From positions 1,365,282 through 1,429,281 of the forward strand of contig JAJLRJ010000010.1 in assembly GCA_024195265.1 (NCBI GenBank): a stretch of 64,000 nt of DNA, written 5' to 3'. The stretch comes from Dendrophyllia cribrosa (Eukaryota; Cnidaria; Anthozoa; Scleractinia; Dendrophylliidae). Both the position numbers and the translations under genes were made by a program. Shown here in pieces: positions 13,401 to 24,919 of the stretch (the first letter of the stretch is position 1; each line of letters opens with the position of its first letter). The notes below the pieces were generated by a model. It worked only from the letters and a program-made list of their open reading frames with translations. It did not search any database and was not told the origin of the DNA.

Positions 13401-16400
13401 TTTCAATATTCGGAGGGGATTTTCTCCGCTTCTGCAAGAGCTCAGGCCTTGAAACTTGCAGAGAATGATCGCTTGCTCACACTCTTTCCAACGCGCATAA
13501 AATTAGCTGTCAAATCCCAAGGGACGCTTGGGAATAAACGTATGAATATTAAAGCGATAGAAAATGGTTAATGAGCTAAAATAGGGTACTCTTCGATTTT
13601 TCAAAAAAATGGCTCATTTTTGCTCATTAACAAATTTCTATTGTTTCAATATTCAGAGGGGATTTGCTCCGCTTCTGCAAGAGCCCTGGCCCTGAAACTT
13701 GCACAGAATGATCGCTTGCTCACACTCTTTCTAACCCGCATAAAATTAGCCGTCAAATCCCAAGGGACGCTTGGGAATAAACGTATGAATATTAAAACAA
13801 TAGAAAATGGCTAATGAGCTAAAAAGGGTACTCTTGGATTTTTGAAAAAATGGCTCATTTTTGCTCATTAACAAATTTCTATTGTTTCAATATTCAGAGG
13901 GGATTTTCTCCGCTTCTGCAAGAGCTCTGGCCTTGAAACTTGCACACAATGATCGCTTGCCCACACTCTTTCTAACGCGCATAAAATTAGCTGTCAAATC
14001 CCAAGGGACGCTTGGGAATAAACGTATGAATATTAAAACAATAGAAAACGGTTAATGAGCTAAAATGGGTACTCTACGATTTTTCAAAAAATGGCTCATT
14101 TTTGCTCATTAACAAATTTCTATTGTTTCAATATTCAGAGGGGATTTTCTCCTCTTCTACAAGAGCTCTGGCCTTGAAACTTGCACAGAATGATCGCTTG
14201 CTCACACTCTTTCTAACGCGCATAAAATTAGCCTGTCAAATCCCAAGGGACGCTTGGGAATAAACGTATGAATATTAAAACAATAGAAAATGGTTAATGA
14301 GCTAAAATGGGTACTCTTCGATTTTTCAAAAAAATGGCTCATTTTTGCTCATTAACAAATTTCTATTGTTTCAATATTCAGAGGGGATTTGCTCCGCTTC
14401 TGCAAGAGCCCTGGCCCTGAAACTTGCACAGAATGATCGCTTGCTCACACTCTTTCTAACCCGCATAAAATTAGCCGTCAAATCCCAAGGGACGCTTGGG
14501 AATAAACGTATGAATATTAAAACAATAGAAAACGGTTAATGAGCTAAAATGGGTACTCTTCGATTTTTCAAAAAATGGCTCATTTTTGCTCATTAACAAA
14601 TTTCTATTGTTTCAATATTCAGAGGGGATTTTCTCCGCTTCTACAAGAGCTCTGGCCTTGAAACTTGCACACAATGATCGCTTGCCCACACTCTTTCTAA
14701 CCCGAATAAAATTGGCCGTCAAATCCCAAGGGACGCATGGGAATAAACGTATGAATATTAACACAATAGAAAATGGTTAATGAGCTAAAATGGGTACTCT
14801 TCGATTTTTGAAAAAATGGCTTATTTTTGCTCATTAACAAATTTCTATTGTTTCAATATTCAGAGGGGATTTTCTCCGCTTCTGCAAGAGCTCTGGCCTT
14901 GAAAGTTGCACACAATGATTGCTTGCTCACACTCTTTCTAACGCGCATAAAATTAGCCGTCAAATCCCAAGGGACGCTTGGGAATAAGCGTATGAATATT
15001 AAAACAATAGAAAACGGTTAATGAGCTAAGAAGGGTACTCTTCGATTTTTGAAAAAATGGCACATTTTTGCTCCATAACAAATTTCTATTGCTTCAATAT
15101 TCAGAGGGGATTTTCTCCGCTTCTGCAAGAGCTCTGGCCTTGAAACTTGCAGAGAATGATCGCTTGCTCACACTCTTTCTAACGCGCATAAAATTAGCCG
15201 TCAAATCCCAAGAGACGCTTAGGAATAAACGTATGAATATTAAAACAATAGAAAATGGTTAATGACCTAAGAAGGGTACTCTTCGATTTTTGAAAAAATG
15301 GCTCATTTTTGCTCATTAACAAATTTCTATTGTTTCAATATTCAGAGGGGATTATCTCCGCTTCTACAAGAGCTCTGGCCTTGAAACTTGCACACAATGA
15401 TCGCTTGCCCACACTCTTTCTAACCCGAATAAAATTGGCCGTCAAATCCCAAGGGACGCATGAGAATAAACGTATGAATATTAAAACAATAGAAAACGGT
15501 TAATGAGCTAAAATGGGTACTCTTCGATTTTTGAAAAAATGGCTCATTTTTGCTCATTAACAAATTTCTATTGTTTCAATATTCAGAGGGGATTTTCTCC
15601 ACTTCTGCAAGAGCCCTGGCCCTGAAACTTGCACAGAATGATCGCTTGCTCACACTCTTTCTAACCCGCATAAAATTAGCCGTCAAATCCCAAGGGACGC
15701 TTGGGAATAAACGTATGAATATTAAAACAATAGAAAATGGCTAATGAGCTAAAAAGGGTACTCTTGGATTTTTGAAAAAATGGCTCATTTTTGCTCATTA
15801 ACAAATTTCTATTGTTTCAATATTCAGAGGGGATTTTCTCCGCTTCTGCAAGAGCTCTGGCCTCGAAAGTTGCACACAATGATCGCTTGCCCACACTCTT
15901 TCTAACGCGCATAAAATTAGCTGTCAAATCCCAAGGGACGCTTGGGAATAAACGTATGAATATTAAAACAATAGAAAACGGTTAATGAGCTAAAATGGGT
16001 ACTCTACGATTTTTCAAAAAATGGCTCATTTTTGCTCATTAACAAATTTCTATTGTTTCAATATTCAGAGAGGATTTTCTCCGCTTCTACAAGAGCTCTG
16101 GCTTTGAAACTTGCACAGAATGATCGCTTACTCACACTCTTTCTAACGCGCATAAAATTAGCTGTCAAATCCCAAGGGACGCTTGGGAATAAACGTATGA
16201 ATATTAAAACAATAGAAAATGGCTAATGAGCTAAAAAGGGTACTCTTGGATTTTTGAAAAAATGGCTCATTTTTGCTCATTAACAAATTTCTATTGTTTC
16301 AATATTCAGAGGGGATTTTCTCCGCTTCTACAAGAGCTCTGGCCTTGAAACTTGCACACAATGATCGTTTGCTCACACTCTTTCTAACCCGAATAAAATT

Positions 16401-19400
16401 GGTCGTCAAATTCCAAGGAACGCATGGGAATAAACGTATGAATATTAAAACAATAGAAAATGGTTACTGAGCTAAGAAAGGTACTCTTCGATTTTTCAAA
16501 AAATGGCTTATTTTTCTCATTAACAAATTTCTATTGTTTCAATATTCAGAGGGGATTTTCTCCGCTTCCGCAAGAGCTCTGGCCTTGAAACTTGCACAGA
16601 ATGATCGCTTGCTCACACTCTTTCTAACGCGCATAAAATTAGCCGTCAAATCCCAAGAGACGCTTAGGAATAAACGTATGAATATTAAAACAATAGAAAA
16701 TGGTTAATGAGCTAAAAAGGGTACTCTTCGATTTTTCAAAAAATGGCTCATTTTTGCTCATTAACAAATTTCTATTGTTTCAATATTCAGAGGGGATTTT
16801 CTCCGCTTCTACAAGAGCTCTGGCCTTGAAACTTGCACACAATGATCGCTTGCCCACACTCTTTCTAACCCGAATAAAATTGGCCGTCAAATCCCAAGGG
16901 ACGCATGGGAATAAACGTATGAATATTAACACAATAGAAAATGGTTAATGAGCTAAAATGGGTACTCTTCGATTTTTGAAAAAATGGCTTATTTTTGCTC
17001 ATTAACAAATTTCTATTGTTTCAATATTCAGAGGGGATTTTCTCCGCTTCTGCAAGAGCTCTGGCCTTGAAAGTTGCACACAATGATTGCTTGCTCACAC
17101 TCTTTCTAACGCGCATAAAATTAGCCGTCAAATCCCAAGACACGCTTAGGAATAAACGTATGAATATTAAAACAATAGAAAATGGTTAATGAGCTAAGAA
17201 GGGTACTCTTCGATTTTTGAAAAAATGGCTCATCTTTGATCATTAACAAATTTCTATTGTTTCAATATTCAGAGGGGATTTTCTCCGCTTCTGCAAGAGC
17301 CCTGGCCATGAAACTTGCACAGAATGATCGCTTGCTCACACTCTTTCTAACCCGCATAAAATTAACCGTCAAATCCCAAGGGATGCTTGGGAATAAACGT
17401 ATGAATATTAAAACAATAGAAAATGGCTAATGAGCTAAAAAGGGTACTCTTGGATTTTTGAAAAAATGGCTCATTTTTGCTCATTAACAAATTTCTATTG
17501 TTTCAATATTCAGAGGGGATTTTCTCCGCTTCTGCAAGAGCTCTGGCCTTGAAACTTGCACACAATGATCGCTTGCCCACACTCTTTCTAACGCGCATAA
17601 AATTAGCTGTCAAATCCCAAGGGACGCTTGGGAATAAACGTATGAATATTAAAACAATAGAAAACGGTTAATGAGCTAAAATGGGTACTCTACGATTTTT
17701 GAAAAAATGGCTCATTTTTGCTCATTAACAAATTTCTATTGTTTCAATATTCAGAGAGGATTTTCTCCGCTTCTACAAGAGCTCTGGCTTTGAAACTTGC
17801 ACAGAATGATCGCTTACTCACACTCTTTCTAACGCGCATAAAATTAGCTGTCAAATCCCAAGGGACGCTTGGGAATAAACGTATGAATATTAAAACAATA
17901 GAAAATGGCTAATGAGCTAAAAAGGGTACTCTTGGATTTTTGAAAAAATGGCTCATTTTTGCTCATTAACAAATTTCTATTGTTTCAATATTCAGAGGGG
18001 ATTTTCTCCGCTTCTGCAAGACCTCTGGCCTTGAAACTTGCAGAGAATGATCGCTTGCTCACACTCTTTCTAACGCGCATAAAATTAGCCGTCAAATCCC
18101 AAGAGACGCTTAGGAATAAACGTATGAATATTAAAACAATAGAAAATGGTTAATGAGCTAAGAAGGGTACTCTTCGATTTTTGAAAAAATGGCTCATTTT
18201 TGATCATTAACAAATTTCTATTGTTTCAATATTCAGAGGGGATTTTCTCCGCTTCTGCAAGAGCCCTGGCCCTGAAACTTGCACAGAATGATCGCTTGCT
18301 CACACTCTTTCTAACCCGCATAAAATTAGCCGTCAAATCCCAAGGGACGCTTGGGAATAAACGTATGAATATGAAAACAATAGAAAATGGCTAATGAGCT
18401 AAAAAGGGTACTCTTGGATTTTTGAAAAAATGGCTCATTTTTGCTCATTAACAAATTTCTATTGTTTCAATATTCAGAGGGGATTTTCTCCGCTTCTGCA
18501 AGAGCTCTGGCCTTGAAACTTGCACACAATGATCGCTTGCCCACACTCTTTCTAACGCGCATAAAATTAGCTGTCAAATCCCAAGGGACGCTTGGGAATA
18601 AACGTATGAATATTAAAACAATAGAAAACGGTTAATGAGCTAAAATGGGTACTCTACGATTTTTCAAAATATGGCTCATTTTTGCTCATTAACAAATTTC
18701 TATTGTTTCAATATTCAGAGAGGATTTTCTCCGCTTCTACAAGAGCTCTGGCTTTGAAACTTGCACAGAATGATCGCTTACTCACACTCTTTCTAACGCG
18801 CATAAAATTAGCTGTCAAATCCCAAGGGACGCTTGGGAATAAACGTATGAATATTAAAACAATAGAAAATGGCTAATGAGCTAAAAAGGGTACTCTTGGA
18901 TTTTTGAAAAAATGGCTCATTTTTGCTCATTAACAAATTTCTATTGTTTCAATATTCAGATGGGATTTTCTCCGCTTCTGCAAGAGCTCTGGCCTTGAAA
19001 CTTGCACACAATGATCGCTTGCCCACACTCTTTCTAACGCGCATAAAATTAGCTGTCAAATCCCAAGGGACGCTTGGGAATAAACTTATGAATATAAAAA
19101 CAATAGAAAACGGTTAATGAGCTAAAATGGGTACTCTACGATTTTTCAAAAAATGGCTCATTTTTGCTCATTAACAAATTTCTATTGTTTCAATATTCAG
19201 AGGGGATTTTCTCCGCTTCTACAAGAGCTCTGGCTTTGAAACTTGCACAGAATGATCGCTTACTCACACTCTTTCTAACGCGCATAAAATTAGCTGTCAA
19301 ATCCCAAGGGACGCTTGGGAATAAACGTATGAATATTAAAACAATAGAAAACGGTTAATGAGCTAAAAAGGGTACTCTTCGATTTTTAAAAAAAATTGCT

Positions 19401-22077
19401 TATTTTTGCTCATTAACAAATTTCTATTGTTTCAATATTCATAGGGTATTTTCTCCGCTTCTGCAAGAACTCAGGCCTTGAAACTTGCACAGAATGATCG
19501 CTTGCTCACACTCTTTCCAACGCGCATAAGATTAGTTGTCAATTCCCAAGGGACGCTTGGGAATAAACGTATGAATATTAAAACAATAGAAAACGGTTAA
19601 TGAGCTAAAATGGGTACTCTTCCATTTTTTAAAAAATGGCTCATTTTTGCTCATTAACAAATTTCTATTGTTTCAATATTCAGAGGGGATTTTCTCCGCT
19701 TCTACAAAAGCTCTGGCCTTGAAACTTGCACAGAATGATCGCTTGCTCACACTCTTTCTAACGCGCATAAATTTAGCTGTCAAATCCCAAGGGACGCTTG
19801 GGAATAAACGTATGAATATTAAAACAATAGAATATGGTTAATGAGCTAAAAAGGGTACTCTTGGATTTTTCAAAAAAATGGCTCATTTTTGCTTATTAAC
19901 AAATTTCTATTGTTTCAATATTCAGAGGGGACTTTCTCCGCTTCTACAAGAGCTCTGGCTTTGAAACTTGCACAGAATGATCGCTTGCTCACACTCTTTC
20001 TAACCCGAATAAAATTGGCCGTCAAATCCCAAGGGACGCTTGGGAATAAACGTATGAATATTGAAACAATAGAAAATGGTTAATGAGCTAAAATGGGTAC
20101 TCTTCGATTTTTCAAAAAAATGGCTCATTTTTGCTCATTAACAAATTTCTATTGTTTCAATATTCAGATGGGATTTTCTCCGCTTCTACAAGAGCTCTGG
20201 CCTTGAAACTTGCACACAATGATCGCTTGCCCACACTCTTTCTAACACGAATAAAATTGGCCGTCAAATCCCAAGGGACGCATGGGAATAAACGTATGAA
20301 TATTAAAACAATAGAAAACGGTTAATGAGCTAAAATGGGTACTCTACGATTTTTCAAAAAATGGCTCATTTTTGCTCATTAACAAATTTCTATTGTTTCA
20401 ATATTCAGAGGGGATTTTCTCCTCTTCTACTAGAGCTCTGGCCTTGAAACTTGCACAGAATGATCGCTTGCTCACACTCTTTCTAACGCGCATAAAATTA
20501 GCTGTCAAATCCCAAGGGACGCTTGGGAATAAACGTATGAATATTAAAACAATAGAAAATGGTTAATGAGCTAAAAAGGGTACTCTTGAATTTTTGAAAA
20601 AATTGCTCATTTTTGCTCATTAACAAATTTCTATTGTTTCAATATTCAGAGGGGATTTTCTCCGCTTCTGCAAGAGCTCTGGCCTTGAAACTTGCACACA
20701 ATGATCGCTTGCCCACACTCTTTCTAACGCGCATAAAATTAGCTGTCAAATCCCAAGGGATGCTTGGGAATAAACGTATGAATATTAAAACAATAGAAAA
20801 CGGTTAATGAGCTAAAAAGGGTACTCTTCGATTTTTGAAAAAATGGCTCATTTTTGCTCATTAACAAATTTCTATTGTTTCAATATTCAGAGGGGATTTT
20901 CTCCGCTTTTGCAAGAACTCAGGCCTTGAAACTTGCACAGAATGATCGCTTGCTCACACTCTTTCCAACGGGCATAAGATTAGCTGTCAAATCCCAAGGG
21001 ACGCTTGGGAATAAACGTATGAATATTAAAACAATAGAAAATGGTTAATGAGCTAAAATGGGTACTCTTGGATTTTTGAAAAAATGGCTCATTTTTGCTC
21101 ATTAACAAATTTCTATTGTTTCAATATTCAGAGGGGATTTTCTCCGCTTCTGCGAGAGCTCTGGCCTTGAAACTTGCACAGAATGATCGCTTGCTCACAC
21201 TCTTTCTAACGCGCATAAAATTAGCCGTCAAATCCCAAGAGACGCTTGGGAATAAACGTATGAATATTAAAACAATAGAAAATGGTTAATGAGCTAAAAA
21301 GGGTACTCTTCGAGTTTTCAAAAAATGGCTCATTTTTGCTCATTAGCGAATTTCTATTGTTTCAATATTCAGAGGGGATTTTCTGCGCTTCCACAAGAGC
21401 TCTGGCCTTGAAACTTGCACAGAATGATCGCTTGCTGACGCTCTTTCTAACGCGCATAAATTTAGCCGTCAAATCCCAAGGGACGGTTGGGAATAAACGT
21501 ATGAATATTAAAACAATAGAAAATAGCTAATGAGCTAAAAATGGTACTCTTCGATTTTTGAAAAAAATGGCTCATTTTTGCTCATTAACAAATTTCTATT
21601 GTTTCAATATTCAGAGGGGATTTTCTCCGCTTCTACAAGAGCTCTGGTTTTGAAACTTGCACAGGATGATCGCGTGCTCGCAGTCTTTCTAACGCGCATA
21701 AAATTAGCCGTCAAATCCCGAGGGACGCTTGGGAATAAACGTATAACTATTAAAACAAAAGTAAATGGTTAATGAGCTAAAAAAAAGTACTCTCGGATTT
21801 TTGAAAAAATGGCTCATTTTTTCTCATTAATAAATTTCTATGGTTTCAATATTCCAAGGGGATTTTTTCCGTTTTTCACAAGAGAAACGGATGCATGGGA
21901 GGATAAATGCGCGATTATTGAAACAATAGAAAATGGTTTACGAGCTATAACAGGTACTCTTGGATTTTTGAAAAAAATGGGAATTTTTGCTTATTTAGAA
22001 ATTCCTACTGTCTCAATTTTTAGAGGGGATTTTCTTCGTTTCTACGAGAGCTGAAGCCTAGAAAGTTGCACAGAATA
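7449..22077. repeat. 241-bp satellite array, about 60 monomers
   Basis: The block from TTGCTCATTAACAAATTT through ATAGAAAATGGTTAATGAGC repeats with a 241-bp period (a few monomers 240-243) for about 14.6 kb without interruption. Left-edge monomers (7449-7560) and right-edge monomers (21578-22077) are markedly diverged, while central ones differ at only a few positions. Most monomers contain a 64-codon open frame in the same place, but it normally begins at TTG, not ATG. Some monomers carry TAG (the ATTAGGAGGGG variants near 8822, 9785, 11957, 12923), and 241 is not a multiple of three. I therefore read it as non-coding satellite DNA, not a gene family. Each monomer inspected has a 10-bp inverted repeat (GCTCATTAAC ... 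GTTAATGAGC) bounding about 198 bp, with an ATTTTTGAAAAAAT-type dyad in the remaining 43 bp. The array ends about 310 bp beyond the EFHC2 stop codon. Confidence 0.95.
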
Positions 22078-22305
22078 ATCATGATAATGAAGATCTTTGT
22101 TGATTTTGTTATGTGTGACAAAATATATGTACAGGTATGTGGTTAATGTTTATTTTATTATTTCTTTACATACAAAGGACATCTTCCATTTATAAACCAA
22201 CATATTTACAAATAAAACTCCAGAATTCTCGCTTCTTTCTTTCTACGCCTAAGTGAAATAAAATAGTCAAATAATAGTGTTTCTATATTTTGTCTAAGAA
22301 GATGT

Positions 22306-22311
22306 TTATTG
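22306..22311 (-). promoter_or_regulatory. EFHC2 polyadenylation signal
   Basis: AATAAA on the minus strand (TTTATT on plus), 80 bp downstream of the EFHC2 stop and about 230 bp from the edge of the satellite. Confidence 0.6.
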
Positions 22312-22390
22312 ATGTCTTTTTAAAAGCGTGGCACTATATAGAAACAAACTTCCAGCATTTTAACTCGAGTTCATTGTCTTTAATCCAAGT

Positions 22391-24881
22391 TTATTCCACT
22401 TCAAGAAGACTTTGTAGAAGATCCCGATAGCTTACTAATCGAGGCAAGTCCTGGGGACCAGTTCGTTGCTGAAAGAAGAATAAAAGATGAATATTATTTA
22501 AAAGGGGCTATATCATCACCACTTTAATAAGACACTGTCCCTTTAACTAAAAAAAGTTTCACGAGAAATTCCTTAAAATACAAAAATGTAACCTACTGTA
22601 GATTTTGGGTCTGGAGCGGCGGCAGGGACAAATTTCTGTGAAGAAACTGAGAAAGGGAAAAACAAAATCATTATACATCATCAACAATGAACAATTCCAA
22701 CATTCTTTAATACCTGTTGTAAGACCAGCCAGAAAAACAAGAAACCAGTACCAAGCATGGCGAAACATGAACTGTAGTGCTAGTCAAGCACAGGAAAAAG
22801 TGCATTAGTCACTTGTGATTGGTTTTGACTTTGTTTCTGATAATGTTTAAAGTACTGGTTGCAAGCATCTCTGTTTATCAATGCCTTTGTTCTTTAAATG
22901 CTTAACCTGTTTAAAAGTGTCAATTGTTTGTTATGTGATCTTATTTTAGCACAGGAGGATCTCTGTGTGGTGAGTGCATGGCCGCCCTAAGAATCTACCT
23001 CAACAACCTCAAGAATCATATGCGACAAATTATCTAAAACCCAGGAGAGAATATGTTCTCATACAGAGGTAACATGTCATGTGAACTGGCTCCAAGCATG
23101 GCAAAACATGTGGCTAGTTAAGTCCACTTTGATTCTTTACCTGATTGGCTGAGAACACAACAACTTTCCTCTGATTGGTTAGAGTAACCACTCAATTTGT
23201 AACTGCGCAGTCTAAAAATGCATTGATCCCCTTTTACTGATTCTGTGACAAATCCCTACCTTCCCCTCCCTGCTAGACATTCCTTCCCCCACTCCCTTAG
23301 TAAATCTAGCATGCCTCTCACCTGGGGAGTCTCTCCAATTGAGTAACTTCAAGAACTGCTCATAGTTTGCCTCATTTCTTTGGTTTCTTTCAACTTTTTC
23401 TAAGAGATCCTGCAGCAAATCATACTTGGCAGGAACATTGAAGCGTCTACAAGTGTTGTAGAGCTCTTGCAGGGGAAGAAACCCAGTGCTGTTGAAAAAA
23501 AAGAACAAAATAAGAACAAAATATTCATCAGTGAAAGTCATTTGGTCACAGCTAGAAATTACCATTTTTAGCAGTGGCACGGGGGGGGGGGGGGTGACTC
23601 CCATAAAAAAAATGACAGGGTACTCGTTACAAATTCTCTAAACAACGTAAAAGGCACCAGAATCTTGTTCATGGGAGTGGCTCAAATGAGTTTTTACCCC
23701 TAAGAGGTACCAATTTTGAGCAACACATGTTATATTCTGTCATATTTTCTTGGCTCAATACCCCCAAAAAGGTACCGCGATAATTCTAATGGTGGTCATT
23801 TTAGATTTTAGCTCCATAAGCAGGATCAATCTACAAATTTTGACCCCTAAAAGGTATGACAAGCAACACATCATTTTTAAAATGTTTTCTCACCCAAGCA
23901 CATCCTCGTGTCTGCAAGAATCCATCATGTTGGAGAAATCCTCAAAGTTTGCTTTTCTTAGCTGTTCCTGAATTGTGACCACTAACATCTGAAGATCATC
24001 CTCCTCCTCCTAATGCAACAGAGAAGTTTCCAAGTTATTTTGTATCAAAACTAACTTGGTGCAAATATTTGGTTAAACATTGCAACACCTTCAATTCAGA
24101 ACTGATCCAAAGTAGTCACAAACAAAGTTTTCATGTGACTAAGATTATTAGGCAAAGTTAACCTCGAGCAAATCCAGTCGGTGTAGCGGATTCTTGCACC
24201 CTCCCCACCCGGCCTCTTGGTTTGTCTTGGTATCTGTTCAGTTACGTTTCCACTGAATGTCGTTCAGTGTGATGGTGCCTGTTGGTGGCTGCATGAATGG
24301 GTGGTTCCTGCTTCTAGGGTTGCCATGGAAACCTCCTTTGTTGGGTCTGTTCTGCATCAGTCACCCCACTAACCTTTAAGGCACCAGTTCCCAAGCTCAT
24401 CTGTTTGCATTGAGTTTTTAACCATGCTTCAAGTTGTGGTTGGTTCAGACATATATCACTTTGTTTTAGGGTTTTATAACACTTAACTGACAACTGCATT
24501 AAAGCTAAAATTCATTTTTCAACAGTTCACATTAAAAGATTATAATGCAGTTAAATACAATTTAACGGAGTTAACAACAAAGAGCGCTTGCGTTCCCTGG
24601 TAGTCAGCAGTGTTGGCACATATGCACCTGTGTCGAACTCCACGTGCTTGTGGATTGTAGTGTGGCATACAAGAGGCGTTTCTTCTAGCGTTTTACTATT
24701 GCTTTAGCGTGGCAGCACATCGCCCAGGCAGTTCTTCTTCCACCCCTTCCCTCCCTCTTTCCACTGTCTCGACAGTGTGACGGGTGCCTGTTCCTCTTAC
24801 TCCGTGGGGGCTCATGGCTGCCATGGGTTGCCAAGATTGCCAGCCATGGAAGCAGTCTTCATCTAGGAGCTGGCTGCCAAT

Positions 24882-24919
<38 letters not shown>

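Noticed and set aside
7825..21530. Tandem family of about 55 small protein genes of 64 aa
   Set aside because: The frames start at TTG rather than ATG, several monomers have an internal stop, the 241-bp period breaks frame continuity, and there is no splice, promoter or polyadenylation context.
7449..22077. CRISPR-like array
   Set aside because: The repeats are 241-bp monomers without unique spacers, in an intron-rich animal genome.
24319..24332. Second X-box GTTGCCATGGAAAC as an EFHC2 enhancer
   Set aside because: It has a mismatch in the key half site and lies about 10 kb from the promoter in an unclassified repeat-like block; kept only as a note.
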